NCBI RefSeq assembly: GCF_014490725.1
Contig: NZ_JACOQL010000003.1
Span: forward strand, 310,001-374,000
DNA: 64,000 bases
Source: Paracoccus amoyensis
GTDB taxonomy: Bacteria; Pseudomonadota; Alphaproteobacteria; Rhodobacterales; Rhodobacteraceae
Reading direction: 5' to 3'
In this document: piece by piece, positions 19,987-31,283 of the stretch
Position numbering within the stretch: the stretch's first letter is position 1
Layout: each line of letters begins with the position of its first letter
Notes under the pieces: model-generated
What the model was told of the DNA's origin: nothing
Seen by the model: the letters and a program-made list of their open reading frames with translations, nothing else
Databases searched by the model: none
Position numbers and translations under genes: made by a program

Positions 19987-20579
19987 TGCGGTAACTCCGG
20001 CAGAAGGCCCAGCATGGCAGCAAAGGGATACAGCACCAATCCCAGAACCAACAGGGTGGCAAACATGCCAAGCGCAACCTTGCCTGCGCTGGCAAAGCCG
20101 TGCAGCGCCATGATGAACTGCACCGTCAACCAGAAGAACAGCACAACAACGGCAATCCCGGTGATGGATGCGATGGATGGCAGCAGCAGAACCAGCAACA
20201 GATGCACGCATTCGACAGGAATCATGACGAACTCTGTCCATGCGGTCAGAACCATCGCGTCCTCGAACCGCCCTTTGCCTCCGAACAATCGTCCGACAAA
20301 GGCCATTGCGGCGGCGGAAATAACGATGGCCGCAACCTGCACTGCGGCGGTGAACAGCGGGTAATCCAGCGGGCTTGCCGCGGCTGCGTTTTCGGTCGGC
20401 AGACGCGCATCAAGTATCGCCTGCCAGAAAAAGCTGAGCAAGGCAGACACGACCGCGACCAATACCACCGCAATCCAGCGTGCAGGAATCGGAAAATTCT
20501 GTGCGATCAGCCATTTGGCCATTCCGCGCGGATCGCGGAAGGTCGACAGAAACAGTGTCTTGATAGCTTCGAAGTTCAT
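19983..20579 (-). CDS. Yip1-domain membrane protein (second of pair)
   Basis: A 198-residue integral membrane protein. After a soluble N-terminus (MNFEAIKTLFLSTFRDPRGM) there are about five hydrophobic segments, such as WIAVVLVAVVSALLSFFW and VHLLLVLLLPSIASITGIAV. The pattern fits the Yip1 family, in which membrane topology is conserved and function is not known in bacteria. Its stop overlaps the sufS start by four bases and its start overlaps the stop of the neighbouring Yip1-like gene, so it is co-translated with suf genes. Confidence 0.75.
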   Translation of the reverse strand: MNFEAIKTLFLSTFRDPRGMAKWLIAQNFPIPARWIAVVLVAVVSALLSFFWQAILDARLPTENAAAASPLDYPLFTAAVQVAAIVISAAAMAFVGRLFGGKGRFEDAMVLTAWTEFVMIPVECVHLLLVLLLPSIASITGIAVVVLFFWLTVQFIMALHGFASAGKVALGMFATLLVLGLVLYPFAAMLGLLPELPQ

Positions 20580-21061
20580 TTCCGCCTCGCAAGGGCCGAC
20601 AGGCCCGCGCCCCAGATAAACAGAAAGCCCAAACCGCAAATGATTTGAACCATGGTCAGCGCCGGTCCAGGCCCGACAAAGGCCCCGACCAGCCCCTGCA
20701 ACAGCATTGCCGGAGCAACGGCCAGCAAGGCCCAAAACAGCGCCAGCCGCGAATCCGGCCCGTCAATGCGCCAGGGCGTCAGCCGCGACAAAACCGCGAC
20801 CAGCCAGGACACAGCATAGGCGAACAGCGGCATCAGGAACATGACGGCCAACAACGCACCGCCAAAACGTGCCTCGAACGGGATCGACGGGTTCAGCGTC
20901 GCGGCACGCGAATGGCCCGGCGCCTGCGCGATCAGAATGATCAGCATTGCCAGCATCAGCAACACGACCTTCTGCGCCTCGCTCATGGCGACAAGGCTCC
21001 GCACGATACGGCGCGGAGCCCACCAGCTTTGCAAGATACGCGGCAGGATACCGCCAGACAC
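20576..21061 (-). CDS. Yip1-like membrane protein (first of pair)
   Basis: A 161-residue membrane protein paralogous in layout to the next gene (VVLLMLAMLIILIAQAPG, LFALFW-like FWALLAVAPAMLLQGLVGAFVG). The GTG at 21061 (VSGGILPRIL) lies after GGAAAG and fits the usual start of these proteins. An ATG at 21094 would overlap sufD by 28 bases and is less likely. Function is unknown. Its place inside the suf operon suggests shared expression rather than a role in cluster assembly. Confidence 0.65.
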   Translation of the reverse strand: MSGGILPRILQSWWAPRRIVRSLVAMSEAQKVVLLMLAMLIILIAQAPGHSRAATLNPSIPFEARFGGALLAVMFLMPLFAYAVSWLVAVLSRLTPWRIDGPDSRLALFWALLAVAPAMLLQGLVGAFVGPGPALTMVQIICGLGFLFIWGAGLSALARRK

Positions 21062-21066
21062 AGAAG

Positions 21067-22407
21067 TTACTTTCCTGTCCGGTCGGTCAGCCACGCTTCC
21101 AGCCGGTCATTGATCTGCATGCGCAATTCCTCACTGTCGACCTCGGCCAGAGCGTCGGCAAGGAAGGACAGCACAAGGAAAATGATCGCGCGGTCATGCG
21201 GAATACCGCGCGAGCGCAGATAGAACAGCGCCTCTTCATCAATCGCCCCAGTGGTTGAACCGTGCGAGCAGATCACGTCATCGGCGTAGATTTCCAGCTC
21301 TGGCTTGGCCAGAAACTGGCTGTTCTCGTCCAAAAGCAAGGCCTGACTGATCTGATAGCCGTCGGTTTTCTGTGCGCCCGGCTTGACCAGAATCTTGCCC
21401 TGGAAGACGCCCTGCGCACCGTTTTTCAGGACTTTCTTGAAGACCTGACGGCTTTCGCAACGTTCTGCCGCGTGGGTGATGAAGACGGTATCGTCGTGAT
21501 GGAACGGACCAATATGCCCGTCGCCCAGAACCGCCGCCGCGATATGGGCCACCGCATCGTCACCGACGATTTCGATAACGCCTTCATGGCGCATGACCGA
21601 TCCGTTCACCGATAGCGTGAAGGATTTCAACTGCGCTTCTGCATGGACCCGCGCGAAGATATGCGACAGACCGACCGTCTGATGGGCCGCACGCTTGGAC
21701 GCGATGTAATGCAGCTTGGCACCATCTGCGATATCCGCTTCGATCACACCGTTCGAGCGCGCGCCCGACATGCCTGTTTCCAGCAGCGTCAGTTCCGTGC
21801 CTGCTTCCAGTTTCACGACATGATGCCAGATGGCGTCGGCATTTTCATCTGCGCGGCGGTGGATGATGTGAACTGGTCTGGACGGATTTCCCGTCACGCG
21901 GATCAGCACCCCGTCACGCGCGGCAATGGTGTTCAGCGCCGCAAACGGACGTTTGACCGGCTTTTGCCCCGATGTTTCCAGCGTGCCATAGAGGTCCTTG
22001 GCCCAATGGCGCGAGGTCGCTTCTGCGGCCGATAGCAGTTCGATCTGCGCGCCCTCAAGCGTCAGATCGTCCGAGGCTGCGGCGTCAAATACGCCATCCA
22101 CGAAAACCAGCTTCAGCGTATCCAGATCGCTGAACAGCGGCGAATCCGTCGCCCCTGCATCAACGGCCATCGGCTGCGGCTGGGCCGCGTTGAATGGCTT
22201 CGGATCGGTATAGCGCCAGTATTCATCGCGCGGTCCGGGCAAACCCATCTGGGTCAGCCGCGCCAATGCGTCCTTGCGGGCAGCGGCGGTGAAGCCGCCA
22301 TCCGGCAAGCTTAGCGCCGCCAGACGCGCCGACAGGGCATCAGTAGGCTTTGCCGCATCCGATACCTGCCGCGTCACCTGTTCGGTCTTGACTGCGGTAT
22401 CGACCAT
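21067..22407 (-). CDS. sufD: Fe-S cluster assembly scaffold SufD
   Basis: A 446-residue member of the SufB/SufD family. The N-terminal helical part (DEYWRYTDPKPF) precedes the parallel beta-helix, with the conserved C-terminal block AKPELEIYADDVICSHGSTTGAID. SufD with SufB and SufC forms the SufBC2D complex. Its start shares one base with the sufC stop region (22407). No frameshift is seen. Confidence 0.94.
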   Translation of the reverse strand: MVDTAVKTEQVTRQVSDAAKPTDALSARLAALSLPDGGFTAAARKDALARLTQMGLPGPRDEYWRYTDPKPFNAAQPQPMAVDAGATDSPLFSDLDTLKLVFVDGVFDAAASDDLTLEGAQIELLSAAEATSRHWAKDLYGTLETSGQKPVKRPFAALNTIAARDGVLIRVTGNPSRPVHIIHRRADENADAIWHHVVKLEAGTELTLLETGMSGARSNGVIEADIADGAKLHYIASKRAAHQTVGLSHIFARVHAEAQLKSFTLSVNGSVMRHEGVIEIVGDDAVAHIAAAVLGDGHIGPFHHDDTVFITHAAERCESRQVFKKVLKNGAQGVFQGKILVKPGAQKTDGYQISQALLLDENSQFLAKPELEIYADDVICSHGSTTGAIDEEALFYLRSRGIPHDRAIIFLVLSFLADALAEVDSEELRMQINDRLEAWLTDRTGK

Positions 22408-23162
22408 CAGCGGACCTCCGACAGCAGATCGCCATAGCCGTTCTTTTCGACTTCCAACGCCAGTTCCGGGCCGCCGGTTTTGACGATCCGTCCATCAGCC
22501 ATGATATGCACCACATCCGGCTGAATATGATCCAGCAGACGCTGATAATGCGTGATCACAAGGAAGCTGCGATCGGGGCTGCGCAGCGCGTTCACGCCAT
22601 CCGCCACCAGACGCATCGCATCGACGTCCAGACCGGAATCGGTTTCGTCCATGATGCACATGCGGGGTTCCAGCATGGCCATCTGGAGGATTTCGTTGCG
22701 CTTCTTCTCACCCCCCGAAAAGCCCACATTCACCGGGCGTTTCAGCATTTCGGCGTCGATTTTCAGATCGGCGGCCTTGGCACGAACCGCCTTCAGGAAC
22801 TCGCCCGCCGACAGCTCGTCTTCGCCACGCGCCTTGCGCTGTGCGTTCACAGCGGTGCGCAGGAAGGTCATGTTGCCCACGCCGGGGATTTCAACCGGAT
22901 ACTGGAACGCAAGGAACAGGCCAGCGGCGGCGCGTTCTTCCGGCTCCATCTCCAGCAGGTCTTCACCGTCCAGCGACGCAGTGCCCTCGGTCACGTCATA
23001 GCCATCCTTGCCGGACAGAACGTAAGACAGCGTCGATTTCCCCGAACCGTTCGGCCCCATGATGGCATGAACCTGACCGGCCGGAACCTCCAGCGACAGA
23101 CCTTTCAGAATCTGCTTATCCTCGTCCTCAAGTTTGACGTGCAGATTATTGATTTTCAGCAT
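22407..23162 (-). CDS. sufC: Fe-S assembly ATPase SufC
   Basis: A 251-residue ABC-type ATPase, soluble, with Walker A GPNGSGKST, signature FSGGEKKRNEILQMAML, and Walker B MCIMDETDSGLDVDAM. LSYVLSGKDGYDVTEG is typical of SufC. It drives conformational change of the SufB/SufD pair during cluster building. Operon neighbours on both sides confirm the call. Confidence 0.95.
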   Translation of the reverse strand: MLKINNLHVKLEDEDKQILKGLSLEVPAGQVHAIMGPNGSGKSTLSYVLSGKDGYDVTEGTASLDGEDLLEMEPEERAAAGLFLAFQYPVEIPGVGNMTFLRTAVNAQRKARGEDELSAGEFLKAVRAKAADLKIDAEMLKRPVNVGFSGGEKKRNEILQMAMLEPRMCIMDETDSGLDVDAMRLVADGVNALRSPDRSFLVITHYQRLLDHIQPDVVHIMADGRIVKTGGPELALEVEKNGYGDLLSEVR

Positions 23163-23171
23163 TTTCTTACC

Positions 23172-23479
23172 TCAGTCGATGGTGACGGCGGTGCCGGAAG
23201 CCGACACCATCAGCATGTTGTTGATGACCTCATAATCAAGGTCTGTTCCGACGACCGCATTGCCGCCCAACTGGCGGGCGCGGTCCTGCATTTCGTTCAG
23301 CGCGCTTTCGCGGGCTTCGGACAAGGCCTTTTCATAGCTGGCCGAGCGTCCGCCGACGATGTCGCGAATGCCCGCGAAAATATCGCGAAAGATATTCGCG
23401 CCAAGAATCGTCTCACCGGTGACGACGCCATGATAGGCTGTGATCTTGTGGCCCTCGACGGAAGGGATCGTGGTGACGA

Positions 23480-23483
<4 letters not shown>
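23172..23483 (-). CDS. UPF0145 (YbjQ-like) protein
   Basis: A 103-residue protein. [35 protein letters not shown] and [19 protein letters not shown] are the conserved parts of the YbjQ/UPF0145 family, which forms pentamers and is sometimes called a heavy-metal-binding domain. No proven function. The ATG at 23483 overlaps the sufB stop by four bases, and ten bases separate it from sufC. The longer frame to 23627 is inside sufB and rejected. Confidence 0.82.
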
Positions 23484-25000
<1,517 letters not shown>

Positions 25001-25030
25001 CCTTTGTCCTTCCTTAGGCCCGGCCAGCGC

Positions 25031-26071
25031 CTAGCCATTTCGTTCGCGCCAGCGTCCATACGCGGTTTCCCATGCATCCGCAAATCGGTTCATCTGATCC
25101 TCGCCCAAAGCCGGGCTTATCGAGATGCGTATCGCGGATTGCGCTTCCTTATCGTCAAAACCCATTGCCTGCAGCGTTCCGCTGGCCCGGACCTTGCCAG
25201 ACGAACAGGCCGAGCCTGCCGAGATGGCAAAGCCAGCCAGATCCATCTGCATCACCTGGGTTTCACCCTTCCAGCCTGATGTAAGAAGGCAGGTGGTGTT
25301 CGGCAAGCGCTTTGCGCCCTTTCCTGCAATGCGCGATCCCGGGGACGCGGCCAACAGCCGTGCTTCCAGCGCATCGCGATGCGCCGCGACCTGATCCCAC
25401 AGGCCCGCTTCCAGATCGCGTTGCGCCGCCGTGGCCGCCGCTGCAAAGCCCAGGATGCCGATAAGGTTTTCCGTTCCGCCGCGACGACCCTGTTCCTGAC
25501 CACCGCCACGAATCAGCGCCTGAATATCCGTGCCTTTCTTCAGGATCAGCGCCCCGATCCCTTTGGGTCCGCCCAGCTTATGGGCACTGACAAAGCCCGC
25601 CGTAATGTCCAGCCAATTGAAGGCAAAGGGAACCTTGCCAAACGCCTGCGTCAGATCGCTGGAGGCCAGACCGGCCGGCAATGCCTGCATCACGCCGGTT
25701 TCGTTATTCGCGATCTGCAATGTGGAATTGGCAGGGTCTGTCACGGTGACGATGCCATCGTGATCGACCGCCAGATCATGTTCGCACCATGCCTTGATGG
25801 CGCTATGTTCAACCGGCGCGCAATGAACAAGCTTGCCCGCCAGAACCATGGCCGCCGCCTCGGTCGTGCCCGAGGTGAAGATGACATCGGCCCCTTCGGC
25901 ACCAAGTGCCGTTGCCACTTGCTCGCGCGCAGCCTCCAACGCCATCTTGGCCGCGCGCCCTTCGGTATGGACAGAGGAAGGATTGCCGCTGATCTCCATC
26001 CCTTCGCGCATTGCGGCCTTGACCTCGTCGCGCAGCGGCGTGGTGGCGTTCCAGTCCAGATAGGCTCTCAT
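25031..26071 (-). CDS. Cysteine desulfurase (NifS/IscS-like)
   Basis: A 346-residue class V aminotransferase-fold enzyme. The start is MRAYLDWNATTPLRDEVK. FVSAHKLGGPKGIG holds the PLP lysine, and FAISAGSACSSGKVRASG holds the active-site cysteine in a long mobile loop, as in group I enzymes. It is a second sulfur donor in the same operon as SufS. The ATG at 26071 overlaps the coaBC stop by four bases. Longer upstream reading to 26137 lies inside coaBC. Confidence 0.88.
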   Translation of the reverse strand: MRAYLDWNATTPLRDEVKAAMREGMEISGNPSSVHTEGRAAKMALEAAREQVATALGAEGADVIFTSGTTEAAAMVLAGKLVHCAPVEHSAIKAWCEHDLAVDHDGIVTVTDPANSTLQIANNETGVMQALPAGLASSDLTQAFGKVPFAFNWLDITAGFVSAHKLGGPKGIGALILKKGTDIQALIRGGGQEQGRRGGTENLIGILGFAAAATAAQRDLEAGLWDQVAAHRDALEARLLAASPGSRIAGKGAKRLPNTTCLLTSGWKGETQVMQMDLAGFAISAGSACSSGKVRASGTLQAMGFDDKEAQSAIRISISPALGEDQMNRFADAWETAYGRWRERNG

Positions 26072-27321
26072 CCGATTTCCTCGGCAATGCGTTCGGCCAG
26101 GCGGCGGGCCACATCGCGTTTCGACATGCGCGGCCATTCTTCGGGGCCATTTTCCGAAATCAGCGTCACGGTGTTTTCAGGTCCGCCCATGATGCCCGTT
26201 TCGGGGCTGACGTCGTTTGCCACGATCCAATCGCAGCCCTTTCGCAGCCGTTTGTCCGTGGCGTGTTGTATCACATCGTTGGTTTCCGCCGCGAAGCCCA
26301 CCACCAGACGCGGGCGATTTTGTGGCAGTTTGCTGATCCATGCCAGAATATCGGGATTTTCCGCCATCTCCAGCGCGGGCGGGCGACCCGAACCGTCCTT
26401 CTTCATCTTCTTGTCCGATGAATTGGTCACGCGCCAATCCGCCACGGCTGCGGCCATCACGGCGGCATCAGCGGGCAAGGACGCCTCGACCGCGTCGCGC
26501 ATCTGCTGGGCGGTTTCGACCCGGATGACGTCCACCCCATCAGGCGGCGGAACCGTGGCGGGCCCGGTGATAAAACTGACCCGCGCGCCCAGATCGCGAA
26601 GTGCGGCAGCGATCGCCGCGCCCTGCGATCCCGATGATCGATTGGCGATATAGCGCACCGGGTCAATCGGCTCATGCGTGGGGCCAGAGGTGACAATGAC
26701 ATGCCGTCCCGTCAGTCGCGACAGCGTCAGTGGAATTTCGGTAGTCAATGCACGCTGTTGCGGCAGGCTAAGCCACGTGGGCTGCTGCAAGGCATCGCGG
26801 ATCGCTGTGACAATCGCTTCCGGTTCGGACATGCGCCCGGTTCCAAACTCGCCACAAGCCATGCTGCCATCATCCGGCCCGACCAGAAGAATACCGTCAT
26901 CCTTCAACGTCGTCAGATTCCGTTGCGTCGCCGGGTGATGCCACATGCGCACATTCATCGCAGGCGCAATCAACACGCGCTTATCGGTGGCCAGCAACAG
27001 GGTCGAGGCCAGATCATCGGCCAGACCATTCGCCATCTTGGCCATCATGTCGGCGGTTGCAGGGGCGACGACGACCAGATCGGCATCACGCGACAGCTGG
27101 ATATGGCCGATATCGGCTTCGGTTTCGATATCGAACAGCCCCTCATGGACTTTTTCACCAGCAAGCACGGAAATCGTCATCGGCGTGGTGAATTGCGCGC
27201 CCGCCGAGGTCAGAACCGGCGTGACATGCGCCCCCTCTGCCCGGATCAGCCGGATAAGCTGCGGGATCTTATAGGCCGCGATGCCGCCGCCGATGATCAG
27301 AAGGATGCGTTTTCCGTCCAT
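26068..27321 (-). CDS. coaBC: Bifunctional phosphopantothenoylcysteine decarboxylase/synthetase
   Basis: A 417-residue enzyme for coenzyme A synthesis. The N-terminal CoaC flavin domain (about 1-190) has LLIIGGGIAAYKIP, the catalytic His in VAPATADMMAKMANGLADD and APAMNVRMWHHPATQ (PAMN motif). The C-terminal CoaB domain has VIVTSGPTHEPIDPVRYIANR and AAVADWRV. It leads the suf transcription unit, with the desulfurase start overlapping its stop. The ATG at 27321 fits the family. Confidence 0.93.
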   Translation of the reverse strand: MDGKRILLIIGGGIAAYKIPQLIRLIRAEGAHVTPVLTSAGAQFTTPMTISVLAGEKVHEGLFDIETEADIGHIQLSRDADLVVVAPATADMMAKMANGLADDLASTLLLATDKRVLIAPAMNVRMWHHPATQRNLTTLKDDGILLVGPDDGSMACGEFGTGRMSEPEAIVTAIRDALQQPTWLSLPQQRALTTEIPLTLSRLTGRHVIVTSGPTHEPIDPVRYIANRSSGSQGAAIAAALRDLGARVSFITGPATVPPPDGVDVIRVETAQQMRDAVEASLPADAAVMAAAVADWRVTNSSDKKMKKDGSGRPPALEMAENPDILAWISKLPQNRPRLVVGFAAETNDVIQHATDKRLRKGCDWIVANDVSPETGIMGGPENTVTLISENGPEEWPRMSKRDVARRLAERIAEEIG

Positions 27322-27457
27322 GTTTTCCCCCAGTCCATGCCCGCAAAGAAATAGCCCCCCCGGCATGAAGTCGCAAGGAAACAGGGACGCAGGGCTGTTA
27401 ACCGTTTTTTAACAACGCCGCCGTTAACGTTTGCGTCAGGGAAATACCGGAAACGCC

Positions 27458-28972
27458 ATGGTCGCCATTGCCTATTCGGTCGCCTTCGAGGGGATCGAGG
27501 CGCGACTGGTCGAAGTTCAATGCTCGGTCGCGGCAGGCCTGCCGGGCTTTGCCATCGTGGGTCTGCCCGACAAAGCCGTGAGTGAAGCAAAAGAGCGGGT
27601 AAAGGCGGCGTTCGGCGCACTTTCCATTGCGATGCCGAACCGCCGCCTGACGGTGAACCTGTCGCCCGCCGACATCCCGAAAGAAGGATCGCATTTCGAT
27701 TTGCCCATTGCGCTTGCGGTGCTGGCGGCGCTGGAAATCGTGCCGACGGATGAACTGTCCCGCTGTGTCTGTCTGGGTGAACTGGCGCTGGACGGGCGGC
27801 TGGTTCCGGTGACAGGCGCCCTGCCCGCCGCGATGGCCGCAGCCGAGGATGACCGGGCGTTGATCTGTCCTCAAGCTTGCGGGCCAGAGGCTGCCTGGGT
27901 TGATGCCGTCCCGGTCATGGCGGCACGCAACCTGCGCGATGTCGTAAATCACCTGACCGACCGTGCGCCCCTGCCTCGCGCGGCGCCCGGCACGATTCCG
28001 GCTGCCGTGGCGAAAGGCTGCATGTCGGAAGTGAAGGGACAGGAACGTGCCAAGCGCGCGCTGGAGATCGCCGCTGCCGGACGCCATCATCTACTGATGA
28101 TCGGGCCGCCAGGCGCGGGTAAATCCATGCTGGCGGCACGTCTGCCCGGACTTATGCCATCGCTGGCCCCGATCGAAGCGCTTGAAACCTCGATGATCCA
28201 TTCCCTTGCTGGAACGCTGGACGATGGCGGCATCATGCGGCACCCGCCATTTTGCGAACCCCACCACACGGCATCCATGCCCGCTATTGTAGGTGGCGGG
28301 CGCGGGGCGAAGCCCGGTCAGATCAGCCTTGCGCATAATGGCGTGCTGTTCATGGACGAATTTCCCGAATTTCCCCGACAGGTTCTGGAAACGCTGCGCC
28401 AACCGATCGAGACTGGCGAAGTCGTGGTTGCCCGTGCCAATGCCCATGTGCGCTATCCCTGCCGCTTTCTGCTGGTCGCGGCGGCCAACCCCTGTCGCTG
28501 CGGCCATCTGGCCGATCCTGCGCAAGCATGTGGCCGTGCGCCCGGTTGTGGCGGCGACTATCTGGGCCGCATTTCAGGCCCCCTGATGGATCGCTTCGAT
28601 CTGCGGCTAGAGGTGCCTGCGGTCAGCTTTCTGGAACTGGAATTGCCTGCGGCCGGGGAAACCTCGACGCAGATCGCAATGCGCGTCGCCGCCGCGCGGG
28701 GCATCCAGACCAACCGCTTTCGCGACCATCCGCATGCGCGCGTGAATGCCGACGCTTCGGGCAGCCTGCTGGACCAGATCGCCGCGCCTGATGACGAAGG
28801 CCGCGCGTTGATTGTCAAAGCATCCGAAAGGCTAGGCCTGACCGCCCGCGGCTATCATCGGATTTTGCGCACGGCACGCACGATTGCCGATCTTGACGGA
28901 TCAGCCACTGTGCGGGCCCCGCATCTGGCCGAAGCAATCAGCTATCGCCTGCCCTTCGTCGCTGGCGGATAG
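27458..28972 (+). CDS. comM: ComM/YifB-family Mg-chelatase-like AAA+ ATPase
   Basis: A 504-residue protein with an N-terminal Lon-like S5 domain (about 1-165: VEVQCSVAAGLPGFAIVGLPDKAVSEAKERV), a magnesium-chelatase AAA+ core with Walker A GPPGAGKSML and Walker B NGVLFMDEFPEF, and a C-terminal helical domain. NPCRCGHLADPAQAC is a cysteine cluster of the family. In naturally competent bacteria, ComM is a branch-migration helicase. The ATG at 27458 is the family start; TTG at 27431 is less likely. It diverges from coaBC. Confidence 0.88.
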   Translation: MVAIAYSVAFEGIEARLVEVQCSVAAGLPGFAIVGLPDKAVSEAKERVKAAFGALSIAMPNRRLTVNLSPADIPKEGSHFDLPIALAVLAALEIVPTDELSRCVCLGELALDGRLVPVTGALPAAMAAAEDDRALICPQACGPEAAWVDAVPVMAARNLRDVVNHLTDRAPLPRAAPGTIPAAVAKGCMSEVKGQERAKRALEIAAAGRHHLLMIGPPGAGKSMLAARLPGLMPSLAPIEALETSMIHSLAGTLDDGGIMRHPPFCEPHHTASMPAIVGGGRGAKPGQISLAHNGVLFMDEFPEFPRQVLETLRQPIETGEVVVARANAHVRYPCRFLLVAAANPCRCGHLADPAQACGRAPGCGGDYLGRISGPLMDRFDLRLEVPAVSFLELELPAAGETSTQIAMRVAAARGIQTNRFRDHPHARVNADASGSLLDQIAAPDDEGRALIVKASERLGLTARGYHRILRTARTIADLDGSATVRAPHLAEAISYRLPFVAGG

Positions 28973-29094
28973 AACGCACCACCAGCCGATGGTTTCCCGA
29001 CAGACGGCGGGACGTTCGAACCAACCACTTGACGTGCAGGGAAGCGTCGGCTTCGATATCGTATCGAAAGCGCCGCCGAACTTGCCGGAAAACC

Positions 29095-30237
29095 ATGACC
29101 GCGACAACCCAGCATTCTGCCATCAAACACGTCGGCTCAGGTTTTCGACTGATGGCGTGCCTGATACTGGCAGCAGCATTGACGGCTTGCGGTGGGCGCC
29201 CCGGCCCTGAAACGCTGCTGCCCATCACTTCGCCGATCCCCCAGAATCGGGACGTCACATTATATGCAATGACCAACCGGACCCCCGACGGGCCGGATGG
29301 ATTATTCTTTGGATCAGGACGCGGCACGCTAAGCTTTGATGAGTTTCGCGTTCAGCTGAACCTTTCCGACACCGCGACAGAACCGACGCCAGCCCAGCTT
29401 GATCTGGCAATGGATTTTGCCACCATTCAGCGTCGCCGATATGATCAAAACGAATTTCGCGAAACATTGCGCCGACAGATCGCGACCCGTGACGGGTCGG
29501 TGCTGATGTTCGTTCACGGCTATAACAACAGCTATCAAGAGGCGCTGTTCCGTCTGGCGCAAATTTCTGCGGGCGATGATCGGAAAACGGTGCCGCTGCT
29601 GTTTTCCTGGCCCTCTTCGGCAGAGGTCCGTGGCTATGTGGCGGATCGCGATGCGGCGATGTATGCACGGGACAATCTGGTGCAGACCCTGATCATGCTG
29701 ACTGATGTGCAGCCACAGGGCACAATCGACATCATTGCCCATAGTATGGGGGCATGGTTGCTGATGGAGGCGATGCGCCAACTGCGCCTGCAGGGCCGTG
29801 ATGATGTCGTGTCACGCTTGCAGGTCGGGTTGGCAGCGCCGGATATCGATCTTGATGTGTTTCGCTCGCAAATCCAGACCATTGGCAAACTGGACCCGCC
29901 ATTGACGGTGCTGGTATCAAAAGACGACCGTGCCCTTGCCATCTCTCGTCGTATTTCAGGTGGCAGGATGCGTCTGGGCATGGTCGATATCAGCGATCCC
30001 GCAGTGCAAAAGCTTGGCCAGCAAGCTGGCATCCGCTTCGTGGATCTGACCAGTATGCCTGCAATCACGGCAGCCCGACACGATCGCTTTGTCGCCGCAG
30101 CAGCACTTTACGACAACGCAACACGTCGCAGCACGCTTGGCCAGACGTTAAGCGTGGGTGCATATGCGCTGGATGCTTCGGGGCGGCTGCTGTCCAGCCC
30201 ATTTTCCGCCACCGCGCGGATTCTGGACGGATATTGA
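29095..30237 (+). CDS. Lipoprotein alpha/beta hydrolase (DUF900 type)
   Basis: A 380-residue hydrolase. The lipobox-like end of the signal is LILAAALTAC, so it is likely a lipoprotein. VLMFVHGYNNSYQEA is the oxyanion-hole strand, and IDIIAHSMGAWLLMEAM holds the nucleophilic serine in GHSMG-like context. The rest fits DUF900, an alpha/beta hydrolase family of unknown substrate. The ATG at 29095 gives the signal peptide; in-frame GTG/ATG codons upstream are rejected. Confidence 0.75.
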   Translation: MTATTQHSAIKHVGSGFRLMACLILAAALTACGGRPGPETLLPITSPIPQNRDVTLYAMTNRTPDGPDGLFFGSGRGTLSFDEFRVQLNLSDTATEPTPAQLDLAMDFATIQRRRYDQNEFRETLRRQIATRDGSVLMFVHGYNNSYQEALFRLAQISAGDDRKTVPLLFSWPSSAEVRGYVADRDAAMYARDNLVQTLIMLTDVQPQGTIDIIAHSMGAWLLMEAMRQLRLQGRDDVVSRLQVGLAAPDIDLDVFRSQIQTIGKLDPPLTVLVSKDDRALAISRRISGGRMRLGMVDISDPAVQKLGQQAGIRFVDLTSMPAITAARHDRFVAAAALYDNATRRSTLGQTLSVGAYALDASGRLLSSPFSATARILDGY

Positions 30238-30405
30238 CCTGCAAGGACCGGCAGGAAACCCGTTGAAATTTGCACGAACTGTTGACTGGCCTCAGTCGGA
30301 AAATCCTGCCGGAAAAGCCTGCTGATGGCTTGTAATTCCCCCAGCATTTTCCCTAGTTTACGGCATCTTGCCAGGTGCGGTCATTTTTAGTGCCCGCCGA
30401 CCCAG

Positions 30406-30427
30406 CCAATAACAATCCAATAACAAT
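30406..30427 (+). repeat. 11-bp tandem repeat before the SIP gene
   Basis: CCAATAACAAT is repeated head to tail (30406-30416 and 30417-30427), followed by ACGGCAAAGAGG and the ATG at 30445. The unit equals about one DNA turn. It sits in the 206-bp gap after the hydrolase gene and could be in the promoter or leader. No known site was recognised. Confidence 0.6.
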
Positions 30428-30444
30428 AACGGCAAAGAGGTCAA

Positions 30445-31188
30445 ATGGATCAGATCATTACCCGCCACCGACACGAGCTGAAGCGACGCACGCTGACGGT
30501 TACGCAAACCAGCCGCATCACCCCGAACATGATCCGCATCGTTCTGCACAGCGATGATCTGGGGGATTTTGTCAGCCTTGGCGCGGATGACCATGTGAAA
30601 CTGTTCTTCCCCGGCAGCACCGACAAACCAGAGATGCGCGATTATACGCCCCGCGCCTATGATACTGCGGCGAAGACCCTGACGCTGGATTTTGCGGTGC
30701 ATGGCGAAGGGCCCGCGACGCAATGGGCCGAAAACGCCGCGCCGGGCGATCGGCTGAACATCGGCGGTCCGCGTGGCTCTGCCGTGGTGGCCCCGATTTT
30801 CGACTGGTATCTGCTGATTGGCGATGAAACCGCCCTGCCCGCTATCGGGCGCTGGATCGAGGAAATGCCCGCTGGCACCAAGGTCATTTCGCTGGCAACG
30901 GTGGCATGCGAAGCCGAACAGCAAACTTTCGACACCCCTGCACAGCATCAGGCTTTCTGGGTGCATCGTCCACTTACCGATGGGGCCGATCCGGCAGCGT
31001 TGCTGAATGGCTTGCGCAAGCTGACGCTGCCAGACGGCAAGGGCTTCGTCTGGATCGCGGCCGAGGCCGGCGTGGCCCGGTCGGCGCGCGATTATGTCCT
31101 GTCTGACCTTGGCCATCCAAAAGAATATCTGAAGGCCTCGGGATATTGGTTGCTGGGCGAAAGCGACGCACATCAACCGCTGGATTGA
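30445..31188 (+). CDS. Siderophore-interacting FAD protein (SIP family)
   Basis: A 247-residue cytoplasmic flavoprotein. The N-terminal FAD domain has MRDYTPRAYD with the arginine and tyrosine that bind FAD. The second half (WYLLIGDETALPAIGRWIEEM, FVWIAAEAGVARSARDYVL) is the NAD(P)-binding part of SIP/ViuB-type ferric-siderophore reductases. It would reduce ferric siderophores to release iron. No siderophore transporter lies next to it. AAAGAGG precedes the start. Confidence 0.82.
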   Translation: MDQIITRHRHELKRRTLTVTQTSRITPNMIRIVLHSDDLGDFVSLGADDHVKLFFPGSTDKPEMRDYTPRAYDTAAKTLTLDFAVHGEGPATQWAENAAPGDRLNIGGPRGSAVVAPIFDWYLLIGDETALPAIGRWIEEMPAGTKVISLATVACEAEQQTFDTPAQHQAFWVHRPLTDGADPAALLNGLRKLTLPDGKGFVWIAAEAGVARSARDYVLSDLGHPKEYLKASGYWLLGESDAHQPLD

Positions 31189-31283
31189 CCAAACTCCGCT
31201 GGCGCGCAAAGCTAAGTGCTTGAAGACATTTCCACAGAAAGGTAGAGAATGCGAGCTTTTCGGCGTTGCGGAGATTGCTGACA

